A stretch of DNA of 64,000 bases from 2-02-FULL-45-10 sp964478235 (GTDB taxonomy: Bacteria; Patescibacteriota; Patescibacteriia; Magasanikbacterales; GWA2-37-8): the NCBI GenBank assembly GCA_964478235.1, contig CAYZGX010000004.1:5655-69654 (forward strand), read 5' to 3'. Positions 1 through 7,040 of this stretch are shown one piece after another (within the stretch, counting starts at the first letter, position 1; the number at the start of each line of letters is the position of its first letter). Made by a program: the position numbers and the translations under genes. The notes under the pieces are model-generated. The model searched no databases, was not told the DNA's origin, and saw nothing but the letters and a program-made list of their open reading frames with translations.

Positions 1-2485
1 CATCCAGCTCGGCGATAAGGGTGTTCAAATCTCCTGTCGCTTTGCGCAAATCGGTAAGCTGACCGGTGAGGAAATCGTAGCGCTCTTTGGTTTCTTTATG
101 TTCACGCACCACCTCTTCGTCAATACCGCCAATGAGGCTCAGCTGGAATTTTAATTTTTCAATATCTCCCGCAAGCACCGTCAACTGCTCAAGCGGAACA
201 GCTGTCACCCCGCGCTTAATAATTGAGTCAAGCGATACTTTCATATCGTTCATCACTTCTTGCGCCAAATCTTCTTGTTTGGTTTCAAGCTTGGCTAGCT
301 CGATACGCAGATCATTGCGGCGGTTCAAAATCGCATTCACCGCTTCTTGTTTTTTCTGCATGTCGCTTTGGAGCGCAAAGACACGCTGTTTTTTCTCTTC
401 TTCAGCTCGATTATAGTTTTCAATTTCTTCGGCAACTTTGTTTACCAAAGCATCGCCTGTGGCGCGAGCAGTTTCAAGCTCATCTTTTTGAACAGCTAAT
501 TTCTTGAGCTGGTCACCATATTCTTCGGGGCTGGCTTTGATAAGCGACAGCTCATGCTCCAACCGAGCGAGCTCGCGTTCGTTATTTTTATATTCAATTT
601 CAATCATCTCCGCTTGTGACGCAGTTGTTCTTGAGTGAATTGTTGCCTCAAGGAGTTTACTCTTGGCAGCTTCAATCTGGCGCTCAAGGTCGGCGAGATT
701 GTGTGTTTCGAGCGTCACTGCCGCCTGCATATCGGCGGTATGATCCTCACTACTCAAAGACAACTTAGAAGAAAAGCCAACCGAACTGCGACGGTTGCGG
801 AAACCGCCACGCATAATACCTTTTTGTTCTACTAAATCGCCATCAAGCGTCACCATGCGAGCCCGGCCAATACCAAGACGTTCTGCGACTTTCAAATCTT
901 TAACCACCACGGTACTGCCAAACATCATGGAAAAAATGTTGGCAAATTTGGTATCAAAACGAACCAGGTCAATCGCTTTGCCAAGCACCCCTGCTTCGCC
1001 AAGTAAACTTTCTTCATTACCGTAGCTGGCGCGCGCCTGAATTTTATTGAGAGGCAAAAAAGTAGCGACACCAAATCTGTTCTCGCGCAGATAGTCAATT
1101 GCTAAACGAGCGACACTTTCATTTTCAACAACTAAAGAAGAGAGGTGCGAGCCGGCAGCCACTTCGAGCGCCAAGCGATACTCTTCATCAACTTCACCGA
1201 GTTCAGCGACCAATCCATGGACTTTACCAAATTTATTTTTGGCTTCAAGCACTGCTTTCACCGCCGTCAGACCAGAATATTCGCGATAACTCTGCTCAGA
1301 CTGGTTTTTCATCATTTCGCTTTGCAGGCGAGAAATTTTGAGGCGGAGCTGGGTAGCGTCAACGCTTAGTTTTTCGGATTGTTTTTTATGTGTTTCCGCT
1401 TCTTCACGGCGACGAGAGGCGTCAGCTTCGGCGGTTTTGAGGCGATGGGTAATCTCCCCTTCTTTGTTTTTGAGCTCGGTCACCTTGCCTTCGAGCCAGC
1501 CAACATTTTGTTGCCCAGCTTGGCTGTATTCGGTGTGCATCTGCCCTTCGAGGATAGCCAGCTGACGTTCTAAATCATTTTTGGCATGCACTGCTTCTTG
1601 GTAGCGAGCTTGGAGCGCATCAAAGACTTCTTGGCGGGTAGAGCCTCGAGCGAGTTCGGCCAATTCTTCTTGGATTTTTTCTAACAATGTAAAAGTTTCA
1701 CGATATTCCCCTTCTACAACAGTGAGCTGATGCGTCAGATGATCGACTTCTGCTTTATTGCGACTATAGATTGTACTGTAATATTGCTCTTGGGCGCCAT
1801 GTAGTTCGGCTTCTACTTCTTGGCGTTGCTCCAGCTTGTGCACTTGTTTAGCGAGCATTTTGAGACGCGGTTCAACTTCAGCGAGTAACGTCTCCGCCTG
1901 CTTCATATTATCTTCGGTGCGGGCGAGTTTGAGCGAAGCTTGATGTTGTTTAATTTGATGTTCTTTAATACCTGAGGCTTCATCAAAAAAATCTTTGCGC
2001 TCCGACGGCGACACGGTGAGGAGGCGATCAATCATGCCTTGACTCACAATGCTATACGCTCCCTCGGCAAATTTAGCCTTGGCCAACAAGAGATGAATAT
2101 CGAGCAAACGAGCTGGATTGTTATTAACAATATATTCACTCTCCCCCGAGCGATACAATCGGCGGGTGATAACAATTTCCGGAGCATCAATGCCAGTGTC
2201 CACACCGGTGTTATCGAGCACCATAGTGACCTCGGCAGCGCTGAGCGCCCCTTTGGTTTCGGAGCCATTAAAAATAACATCCTCACTCTTTTTAGCGCGA
2301 ACATGTTTCATACTCTGCTCACCCATCACCCAGCGAATCGCATCAGTGACGTTGGATTTACCAGAGCCATTTGGCCCCACAATACCAGTAACACTAAAAA
2401 ATCCGTCCTTAGGCGGAAGGAAGTCGAGGATGGTTTTACTGGCGAAGGATTTAAAACCTTGAATTTCAAGTCGTTTCAGGTACAT
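1..2485 (-). CDS. smc: Chromosome segregation ATPase SMC (partial, C-terminus outside window)
   Basis: Structural maintenance of chromosomes ATPase, which dimerises and organises DNA in the nucleoid. The gene runs leftward from the ATG at 2485 and is open to base 1, giving about 828 residues. The N-terminus reads MYLKRLEIQGFKSFASKT and is followed by Walker A GPNGSGKSN and a GIKEHQIKQH region typical of the family. Long coiled-coil arms flank a hinge at roughly residues 380-590 (GKVHGLVAELGEV to GIMRGGFRNRR). The signature and Walker B half lies beyond the window. There is no Shine-Dalgarno. A TATACT box lies 17 nt upstream of the ATG, so the leader is only about 10 nt. Identification is secure; only the end is missing. 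Confidence 0.96.
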   Translation of the reverse strand, partial: MYLKRLEIQGFKSFASKTILDFLPPKDGFFSVTGIVGPNGSGKSNVTDAIRWVMGEQSMKHVRAKKSEDVIFNGSETKGALSAAEVTMVLDNTGVDTGIDAPEIVITRRLYRSGESEYIVNNNPARLLDIHLLLAKAKFAEGAYSIVSQGMIDRLLTVSPSERKDFFDEASGIKEHQIKQHQASLKLARTEDNMKQAETLLAEVEPRLKMLAKQVHKLEQRQEVEAELHGAQEQYYSTIYSRNKAEVDHLTHQLTVVEGEYRETFTLLEKIQEELAELARGSTRQEVFDALQARYQEAVHAKNDLERQLAILEGQMHTEYSQAGQQNVGWLEGKVTELKNKEGEITHRLKTAEADASRRREEAETHKKQSEKLSVDATQLRLKISRLQSEMMKNQSEQSYREYSGLTAVKAVLEAKNKFGKVHGLVAELGEVDEEYRLALEVAAGSHLSSLVVENESVARLAIDYLRENRFGVATFLPLNKIQARASYGNEESLLGEAGVLGKAIDLVRFDTKFANIFSMMFGSTVVVKDLKVAERLGIGRARMVTLDGDLVEQKGIMRGGFRNRRSSVGFSSKLSLSSEDHTADMQAAVTLETHNLADLERQIEAAKSKLLEATIHSRTTASQAEMIEIEYKNNERELARLEHELSLIKASPEEYGDQLKKLAVQKDELETARATGDALVNKVAEEIENYNRAEEEKKQRVFALQSDMQKKQEAVNAILNRRNDLRIELAKLETKQEDLAQEVMNDMKVSLDSIIKRGVTAVPLEQLTVLAGDIEKLKFQLSLIGGIDEEVVREHKETKERYDFLTGQLTDLRKATGDLNTLIAELD

Positions 2486-2502
2486 ACGTCATTAGTCAGA
2501 AA

Positions 2503-2532
2503 AGTATACCATAAGGCCTTTATCCCCCACAA
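2503..2532 (-). promoter_or_regulatory. Promoter for smc
   Basis: On the minus strand TTGTGG is followed after 18 nt by TATACT. The -10 box ends 17 nt before the smc ATG, so the leader is very short. It sits back to back with the rightward promoter at 2556-2584. Confidence 0.6.
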
Positions 2533-2555
2533 GATAGTTTGGCCACGAAAGAACC

Positions 2556-2584
2556 TTGACAAAAGCGATATCTATGGGTATACT
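2556..2584 (+). promoter_or_regulatory. Consensus sigma70-type promoter of the GC-rich gene pair
   Basis: TTGACA at 2556-2561, a 17-nt spacer and TATACT at 2579-2584: a textbook strong housekeeping promoter. Predicted transcription starts near 2591, giving a leader of about 125 nt before the first ATG. Confidence 0.85.
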
Positions 2585-2614
2585 GAAGCGTTGTTCTTTT
2601 TATTTCTCCCTATA

Positions 2615-2698
2615 GTACTCGGGGAAGAAGGCATTTGAAACGAGTTTCAAGAATCTTCTCCCCTGAGTACACCCACCCAGCCTATCTAGGGGATAGGC
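2615..2698 (+). promoter_or_regulatory. Structured 5' leader with two hairpins
   Basis: Two hairpins lie between the promoter and the ribosome binding site. The first pairs GTACTC-GGGGAAGAAG (2615-2630) with CTTCTCCCC-GAGTAC (2655-2670), enclosing a nested TTGAAA/TTTCAA stem. The second pairs GCCTATC (2680-2686) with GATAGGC (2692-2698), just upstream of GGAGG. The arrangement suggests control of translation or mRNA stability, but I recognise no known riboswitch. Confidence 0.55.
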
Positions 2699-2717
2699 AT
2701 TTCGCGGAGGCACGACC

Positions 2718-3038
2718 ATGGCACGGATCGTTTTTCACGACTGCGGTATTCACGTTTCGCTCGAGATCGCCGGTCAGAAGGGCAAGCGTGTGGAGGCGCT
2801 TCGCATCTTCGTCCAGGACGAGATCGACAAGCACTACCGCTTGGGCGACATCAGCCCGGCGGAAAAGAAGGCCCTCCTCGAGGAGGCCAAGACGCACTCC
2901 AAGCTCTTCGACACGGAGGAGGAGATGATGAACGCGCTCATCGAGAGCCACCCGAAGCTCGCCAACATCCTGAAGGCGGCGAGCGTGCTCGGATACAAGT
3001 CGGCCGTCCTCATCGCGATGCCCCACGCCGAGGCTTAG
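2718..3038 (+). CDS. Small GC-rich protein, first of two tandem paralogs
   Basis: A 106-aa soluble protein of unknown function. GGAGG lies a few bases before ATG 2718, in contrast to the SD-less neighbours. Codon use is strongly GC-ending (AAG, GAG, ATC, CTC), unlike smc and the genes to the right. It is predicted mostly helical with no signal peptide or membrane segment. It aligns along its length with the next gene: an N-terminal C-G-I-H-V-S-L segment, an acidic EID segment, and THSKLFD near residue 72. The two genes are 30 bp apart and form one transcript from the 2556-2584 promoter. The ORF is well supported by promoter, SD and codon bias; the function is not known. Confidence 0.8.
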   Translation: MARIVFHDCGIHVSLEIAGQKGKRVEALRIFVQDEIDKHYRLGDISPAEKKALLEEAKTHSKLFDTEEEMMNALIESHPKLANILKAASVLGYKSAVLIAMPHAEA

Positions 3039-3068
3039 CCCCCACCACCACGAACCGGAGCACCTGAG

Positions 3069-3452
3069 ATGCTGGAAATTTGCGAAACGTGCAAGCTGCA
3101 CCTTGAGCTCACTCTGCCAACTGGCGGAGTCGACCGACATCCACTGCTCGCCACGCGCGGAGCGGTGCACCGTCGAATCGACGAGCTTGAGCGGCACGAA
3201 ATCATCACGGTCGTGGAGGCGACCCTGATGCGCGAAGAAGCGGACACCCACCCCAGTCTGTTCGACGACATGAACGAACTCTGCGAATCGTTCGGTCTGA
3301 ACGAGCAGACCGTGGAGGGGATCAAGTCCATCGTCCGAAACAGCCATCGCCATCTCGGCAACGCGCCCGTCGTCATCGACTACAGCCCCGGACGCCGACT
3401 CCACATCGCCGTCGAGCGCCACCGCACCAGCAGGGTCGCCGAGGCCACCTAG
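3069..3452 (+). CDS. Small GC-rich protein, second tandem paralog
   Basis: A 127-aa soluble protein of unknown function, second gene of the GC-rich unit. It shares with the upstream gene an N-terminal C-K-L-H-L-E-L segment (compare CGIHVSL), then RIDEL, and a helical segment ending EEADTHPSLFD (compare EEAKTHSKLFD). The pair therefore looks like an old tandem duplication. The second copy has a longer, basic, His-rich tail. The start is ATG 3069 with only weak SD potential, so it may be translated by coupling with the upstream gene. A strong rightward terminator follows at 3532-3560. Confidence 0.75.
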   Translation: MLEICETCKLHLELTLPTGGVDRHPLLATRGAVHRRIDELERHEIITVVEATLMREEADTHPSLFDDMNELCESFGLNEQTVEGIKSIVRNSHRHLGNAPVVIDYSPGRRLHIAVERHRTSRVAEAT

Positions 3453-3531
3453 GGAGAAACTACACGGTCACTAACCCGGCAAGCCCGACCACCTTGCCCG
3501 GCACTCACCCGACCGCTTCGGGTGACACACT

Positions 3532-3560
3532 AAAACAGCTTTTTTGAAGGCTGTTTTTTG
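3532..3560 (+). terminator. Rho-independent terminator of the GC-rich pair
   Basis: AAAACAGC (3532-3539) pairs with GCTGTTTT (3550-3557) and is followed by more T. The same AAAACAGC/GCTGTTTT stem is used again at 4029-4057. Confidence 0.85.
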
Positions 3561-3607
3561 TTTTTAGACTTTAATAAAATTTTATCTCTCCCCTGCTAAA
3601 CTGTAGT

Positions 3608-3636
3608 TTGACGACCCGCTCGTCACTTTGTATACT
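3608..3636 (+). promoter_or_regulatory. Promoter of the coiled-coil gene
   Basis: TTGACG, 17-nt spacer, TATACT at 3631-3636. Predicted start is near 3643, almost on the ATG at 3646, so the mRNA is likely leaderless. Confidence 0.75.
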
Positions 3637-3645
3637 AACCATACT

Positions 3646-4014
3646 ATGTATATGGTAACCAAAAAAGAAAATCCAACGAATCAGGATATCCTGACCGCTA
3701 TTAACGACTTTGCGAATTATGTCCAAGGGCGTTTTGACGATATCGAGGCTCGGTTTGAAGGCGTTGACGCTCGGTTTGATGGTATCGGCGGTCGATTTGA
3801 AGGTATTGAACAGCGTCTTGATAGAGTCGAAGCGACGATGGTTACCAAAGACTATCTCGATGAAAAGCTTGCTGACTTGCGCGGAGATTTAGTGGTTTTG
3901 GTTCGCAAAGAAGATGCCAAGCTCACCAAACTTATTGACCTCTTGTCCGATAAAAAAGTCCTAAGCTCCAAAGAACGCGCGGAGCTCACTCACATGGAGC
4001 CTTTTACTCGTTAA
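3646..4014 (+). CDS. Small coiled-coil protein with heptad repeats
   Basis: A protein of about 120 aa, unknown function, probably cytoplasmic and oligomeric. The reading frame is open from an ATG at 3628, but that codon lies upstream of the -10 box (3631-3636). The real start is therefore 3646 or 3652, giving a leaderless message. The middle holds near-exact seven-residue repeats of the type VDARFDG / IGGRFEG / IEQRLDR, predicted to form a coiled coil, followed by a second charged helical region (LADLRGDLVVLVRKEDAKLTK). Small proteins with this RF-x-G-I/V heptad pattern are common in CPR genomes and elsewhere, but their role is unknown to me. A terminator follows at 4029-4057. Confidence 0.8.
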   Translation: MYMVTKKENPTNQDILTAINDFANYVQGRFDDIEARFEGVDARFDGIGGRFEGIEQRLDRVEATMVTKDYLDEKLADLRGDLVVLVRKEDAKLTKLIDLLSDKKVLSSKERAELTHMEPFTR

Positions 4015-4028
4015 TACCTGCGCTTATT

Positions 4029-4057
4029 AAAACAGCTCCACTCGGGCTGTTTTTTAT
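4029..4057 (+). terminator. Rho-independent terminator
   Basis: AAAACAGC (4029-4036) pairs with GCTGTTTT (4046-4053), followed by a T run. It ends the coiled-coil gene transcript. Confidence 0.85.
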
Positions 4058-4073
4058 TATCGACCCGCCATTC

Positions 4074-4102
4074 TTGACAATCCCCGCTTTTCTCGGTACT
4101 AT
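4074..4102 (+). promoter_or_regulatory. Promoter of the DHH phosphoesterase gene
   Basis: TTGACA at 4074-4079, 17-nt spacer, TACTAT at 4097-4102. The predicted start near 4109 leaves about 6 nt before the ATG at 4115, so the message is likely leaderless. Confidence 0.75.
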
Positions 4103-4114
4103 GTCTCGTTCCCT

Positions 4115-5071
4115 ATGCAACATACTGCTTATCAAATTCACCGCCATATTCAGCAAGCGAAAAAAGTGATGATCGTCCCCCACCAGAATCCTGATGGCGA
4201 TGCGATTGGCGCCGCTACCGCTTTTCATGAATACCTCACCACGCTCGGCAAAGAGATTATTATTTTTTGCGCCACTTCAGTGACTGAGAAATTATTGTTT
4301 GTTCCGAATAGCACCAAAGTTGTTACTGATCCAACTGTCTTCAACGACCACACTATTGATACGATCGTCGTCCTTGATTCTGGGGATTTGCGCTACGCTG
4401 GCATCGCTGAACTCGTCAAAAACCATCCAGCGACGATTATCAACATCGACCACCACGCCACTAACGAACACTATGGCACGTACAATCTGGTTTTGACGTC
4501 AGCCGCTTCTACCACCGAAATCTTGTATCATTTTTTCCGTCACAACGGTGTGCGTGTCAACCAACACATGGCCACCTCTCTTTTGACCGGCCTCACCACC
4601 GACACCGGCAACTTTAGTAACGGCGCCACCTCTATGTCAGCTTTTTCTGTCGGTGGTGAGCTTATCCGCTCGGGTGGTAATTACAACCTGATTAACAATG
4701 CCACTCTGCGCAATAAATCTGTCGACACCTTGAAGCTCTGGGGCAAAGTATTGTCGCGCCTCGAAAAAGATGAACGCCTCGGCCTTACCCACACCTATCT
4801 CACCCAAGCAGATATGCGTGAATACAATGTACCGGATAATGAAAGTGAAGGGATTGCTAATTTCTTGAATAATTTAGAAAATACCAATATCGCTTTGATT
4901 CTCAAAGAAACACCTGACGGTAAAATCAAAGGTAGTTTCCGCACCACCAAAGATACTATCGATGTCTCAGCCATGGCGAAAGCCCTTGGTGGCGGTGGTC
5001 ACAAAAAAGCTGCCGGCTTTGCTTGCGAAGGCACTATTGAAAGCGTGCTTGCTCGCATCTTGGCAATGTAA
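4115..5071 (+). CDS. nrnA: DHH/DHHA1 phosphoesterase, NrnA-like oligoribonuclease/pAp phosphatase
   Basis: A 318-aa DHH-family phosphoesterase. NrnA-type enzymes degrade nano-RNAs and dephosphorylate 3',5'-pAp in the cytoplasm; some relatives cleave cyclic dinucleotides. Visible motifs: HQNPDGDAIGA near residue 25, VLDSGD near 87, the DHH signature (NIDHHATNEHYG) near 112, a TGLTTDTGNF segment, and the C-terminal DHHA1 motif GGGGHKKAAGF near 295. Length matches the family. There is no SD and the ATG lies about 6 nt after the predicted transcription start. The choice of NrnA over another stand-alone DHH enzyme rests on length and domain pattern only. Confidence 0.85.
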   Translation: MQHTAYQIHRHIQQAKKVMIVPHQNPDGDAIGAATAFHEYLTTLGKEIIIFCATSVTEKLLFVPNSTKVVTDPTVFNDHTIDTIVVLDSGDLRYAGIAELVKNHPATIINIDHHATNEHYGTYNLVLTSAASTTEILYHFFRHNGVRVNQHMATSLLTGLTTDTGNFSNGATSMSAFSVGGELIRSGGNYNLINNATLRNKSVDTLKLWGKVLSRLEKDERLGLTHTYLTQADMREYNVPDNESEGIANFLNNLENTNIALILKETPDGKIKGSFRTTKDTIDVSAMAKALGGGGHKKAAGFACEGTIESVLARILAM

Positions 5072-5072
5072 A

Positions 5073-5101
5073 TTGACAACCTCGTGTAGCTTGTATATTA
5101 T
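5073..5101 (+). promoter_or_regulatory. Promoter of tRNA-Asn
   Basis: TTGACA at 5073-5078, 17-nt spacer, TATTAT at 5096-5101, about 12 nt before the tRNA 5' end. Confidence 0.8.
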
Positions 5102-5112
5102 TAGAAAACCTT

Positions 5113-5184
5113 TCCGGGATAGTTGAGAGGTACAACGCCACGCTGTTAACGTGGATATCCTTGGTTCGATTCCAAGTCCCGGAG
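5113..5184 (+). tRNA. tRNA-Asn (anticodon GTT)
   Basis: Acceptor TCCGGGA (5113-5119) pairs with TCCCGGA (5177-5183). The anticodon stem CCACG/CGTGG carries loop CTGTTAA, giving GTT. The T arm CTTGG-TTCGATT-CCAAG is intact. CCA is not encoded. Confidence 0.95.
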
Positions 5185-5187
5185 CTA

Positions 5188-5230
5188 ATACATAAGACGA
5201 CCTATAAAGGTCGTCTTATGTATTATTTTT
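5188..5230 (+). terminator. Terminator after tRNA-Asn
   Basis: A 15-bp perfect stem (ATACATAAGACGACC, 5188-5202, with 5209-5223) followed by TATTTTT. Confidence 0.9.
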
Positions 5231-5287
5231 GAGTTTGGAACCGAACGAAAGACGCGCCAGAAAGAAGTCAGGTTTTTCTCTTATTAA

Positions 5288-5316
5288 TTGACGCCCCACC
5301 CTATAGGGAGTACAGT
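5288..5316 (+). promoter_or_regulatory. Promoter of a short transcript
   Basis: TTGACG, 17-nt spacer, TACAGT at 5311-5316. It drives a unit of about 195 nt that ends at the 5488-5519 terminator. Confidence 0.55.
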
Positions 5317-5393
5317 ACCTATCCAGCAGTTATTCAACTGTACAACCCATTGGTTCGTGCACATTCCCATGGTCTACAGATAGCACTATCCAT

Positions 5394-5471
5394 ATGACAG
5401 AAGAAAAACCAGCTGCCCCAGCTCCAGCACCGACTGTTCCAGAGAAGAAGGATGAACCGAAGAAAGTCTAG
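5394..5471 (+). CDS. Possible 25-aa Pro/Lys/Glu-rich peptide
   Basis: A 25-codon frame encoding MTEEKPAAPAPAP followed by a charged tail with EKKDEPKK. It is the only plausible coding content of a discrete unit bounded by a promoter (5288-5316) and a terminator (5488-5519). There is no SD, and the leader is about 70 nt. The low-complexity Ala-Pro/Lys composition resembles linker or tail segments of other proteins here. It could be a real microprotein, or the transcript could be a small RNA in which this frame is incidental. Confidence 0.4.
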   Translation: MTEEKPAAPAPAPTVPEKKDEPKKV

Positions 5472-5487
5472 TTTCCGCCAGATCGCC

Positions 5488-5519
5488 AAACAGACCTCAC
5501 CAGGGTCTGTTTTTGTTTT
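5488..5519 (+). terminator. Rho-independent terminator
   Basis: AACAGACC pairs with GGTCTGTT around a short loop, followed by TTTGTTTT. It closes the 5288-5519 unit. Confidence 0.8.
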
Positions 5520-5529
5520 GAGCGGTCGC

Positions 5530-5559
5530 TTGACACCCCTTCTTTGGCCGTGGGATACT
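5530..5559 (+). promoter_or_regulatory. Promoter of the 116-aa gene and probably clpP
   Basis: TTGACA at 5530-5535, 18-nt spacer, GATACT at 5554-5559. Confidence 0.65.
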
Positions 5560-5586
5560 AAACCGTACTAACATAACCTATTATGT

Positions 5587-5937
5587 ATGCCTGAAACACG
5601 ACGCCGCGAAACTTCATCAGAAGATTTCCCAACACTCGCTATCACCAAAGGCTTGGTATCTGAACAAGCCCAAAGTCTCAGTCGCGACCTCATTTTGGCT
5701 ATCCAAAAAACTGCCGCTGAGTTTCGTGTCGCTGAAGATTCCGAGAAAAGCCAAGCTTCTTTCCGCAAGGCCTACGAAGTTCTCCAAAAATTACCAGACA
5801 TTGATTTTGGCACTTTGTCCGCTATCGACTGTGGTGTTAGTGAACGTGATTTTACTATCTTCAAAAAACTTCTCCTCCGTCGCTTGGAGCATGGCAACAT
5901 CGCTACTCTTGGCGCTATTGAATCGCTCGACGAATAA
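5587..5937 (+). CDS. Hypothetical 116-aa helical protein upstream of clpP
   Basis: A 116-aa soluble, predicted mainly helical protein without recognised family. It opens with a basic, Ser/Thr-rich stretch and has no signal peptide or membrane segment. The start at 5587 lies about 20 nt downstream of the predicted transcription start and has no SD. Only 14 bp separate its stop from the clpP start, and no terminator intervenes, so the two are probably co-transcribed. A role as adaptor or regulator of the protease is possible from position only; nothing in the sequence shows it. Confidence 0.75.
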   Translation: MPETRRRETSSEDFPTLAITKGLVSEQAQSLSRDLILAIQKTAAEFRVAEDSEKSQASFRKAYEVLQKLPDIDFGTLSAIDCGVSERDFTIFKKLLLRRLEHGNIATLGAIESLDE

Positions 5938-5951
5938 TCTAACCTTACCCT

Positions 5952-6563
5952 ATGAACAAACCAGCTCCGGTGACCTCTTTGTATTCCAACTATCTCATCC
6001 CGACAGTTATTGAAAAAACGAATATGGGTGAGCGCGCCTACGATATCTATTCGCGCCTGCTCCAAGACAGAATTATTTTCCTTGGCAGTGAAATTGATGA
6101 CAACGTCGCAAACGTGATTATCGCCCAACTCCTCTTCCTTGAAAACCAAAGCCCAGAAAAAGATATTAAATTGTATATTAATTCTCCAGGCGGATCGGTG
6201 ACTGCTGGCCTCGCTATCTACGACACCATGCAACATATCAAAGCTGATGTCAGCACTATCTGTGTTGGCTTGGCGGCGAGTATGGCCGCGGTACTTCTCT
6301 CGGCTGGCAAAAAAGGTAAACGCTTCGCCTTGCCGAATAGTGAAATTATGATCCACCAAGTCATGGGTGGTATGGAGGGCCAAGCAAGCGACATCAAAAT
6401 CCGCGCTGAGCGGATGCTTCGGATGAAAGAGCGTCTTAACAAGATTCTCGCCGACACCACCGGCAAAGATATTAAAGCCGTGGAAAAAGACACTGACCGC
6501 GACAACTTTATGCTCCCAACTGAGGCTCTCAAATACGGCCTAATCGATAAAGTAATCGACTAA
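5952..6563 (+). CDS. clpP: ATP-dependent Clp protease proteolytic subunit ClpP
   Basis: Serine protease subunit that forms the double-ring ClpP chamber and degrades proteins fed by Clp ATPases. It has 203 aa, the usual length. The catalytic triad is in place: Ser110 in GLAASMAA, His135 in MIHQVMGG and Asp184 near TDRDNF. The 25- and 49-residue spacings match E. coli ClpP. The oxyanion-region motif INSPGGSVTAGLAIYD is present near residues 76-91. There is no SD (the ATG follows ccttaccct). No Clp ATPase gene is in the window. A GC-rich terminator follows at 6583-6614. Confidence 0.97.
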   Translation: MNKPAPVTSLYSNYLIPTVIEKTNMGERAYDIYSRLLQDRIIFLGSEIDDNVANVIIAQLLFLENQSPEKDIKLYINSPGGSVTAGLAIYDTMQHIKADVSTICVGLAASMAAVLLSAGKKGKRFALPNSEIMIHQVMGGMEGQASDIKIRAERMLRMKERLNKILADTTGKDIKAVEKDTDRDNFMLPTEALKYGLIDKVID

Positions 6564-6582
6564 AACACACGCTCACAGCCTA

Positions 6583-6614
6583 CCCGCCCTGCCCTGGGGC
6601 GGGTTTGTTTTATT
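6583..6614 (+). terminator. Terminator after clpP
   Basis: CCCGCCC pairs with GGGCGGG and is followed by TTTGTTTTATTTT. Confidence 0.85.
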
Positions 6615-6658
6615 TTGGCTAATATAAGCCATTTTATCTCTTTTTCAGCTATACGGGC

Positions 6659-6687
6659 TTGACAACAGGAGCTATCTGTGCTATACT
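6659..6687 (+). promoter_or_regulatory. Perfect consensus promoter of a putative ncRNA
   Basis: TTGACA at 6659-6664, exactly 17 nt, TATACT at 6682-6687. It is among the strongest-looking promoters in the window, yet no credible coding frame with an SD follows before the terminator. Confidence 0.85.
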
Positions 6688-6693
6688 TGACCG

Positions 6694-7031
6694 TTACCTG
6701 CTAAACACAGGTTTCCAGTACCAGATTTGGACGCACCGTCGAGACTATTCACACGGATCTCCCTGAAGTACTGTTTACAACCGACTATACCCTAACACTC
6801 CGGATGCAGTTTGAAAATGGATTTGGGGAAATGCTTGTTTCTCGGCTCCGTGCTGACGAAATAAGTATCTCCCCGCGTCCACGACAAGCATGGAGATGTG
6901 TTATTGGGTAGACTGGCTTCGCGCTGGGCTCTACTTCTGTAACACATCTTCTTGGGTGCGGTTTCGGTCACTTCTGTGACCACAAATGCAAAACTCCCTC
7001 GTACCAGCAATGGTGCGAGGGAGATTTTTTT
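6694..7031 (+). ncRNA. Putative structured non-coding RNA, about 340 nt
   Basis: A discrete transcription unit with a perfect promoter (6659-6687) and a strong terminator (6994-7031), with no convincing gene inside. It contains several perfect inverted repeats: ATGCTTGT (6831-6838) with ACAAGCAT (6884-6891); AGATGTGTTA (6894-6903) with TAACACATCT (6940-6949), enclosing GTAGA/TCTAC (6908-6912, 6930-6934); and GGTCAC-ttct-GTGACC (6966-6981). I looked for RNase P, tmRNA, SRP and 6S landmarks and found none. A 35-codon frame at 6804-6911 exists but lacks an SD. The exact 5' end is inferred from the -10 box. Confidence 0.6.
6994..7031. terminator. Bidirectional terminator between the ncRNA and the VanW gene
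   Basis: CTCCCTCGtACCA pairs with TGGTgCGAGGGAG, with a run of eight T on the plus strand and a TTTT tract on the minus strand. It can end both the rightward RNA and the leftward VanW transcript. Confidence 0.9.
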
Positions 7032-7040
7032 TCGTTTGGT

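Noticed and set aside
2682..3422. A 246-codon leftward frame opposite the GC-rich gene pair
   Set aside because: It is a shadow of high GC codon bias on the other strand. The rightward genes have promoter, SD and terminator; the leftward frame has none.
3628..3645. Upstream ATG as start of the coiled-coil gene
   Set aside because: It lies before the -10 box at 3631-3636, so it would not be in the transcript.
6694..7031. RNase P RNA, tmRNA, 6S or SRP RNA as identity of this unit
   Set aside because: I looked for the conserved core and end sequences of these RNAs and found none. A covariance-model search would be needed to exclude very divergent forms.
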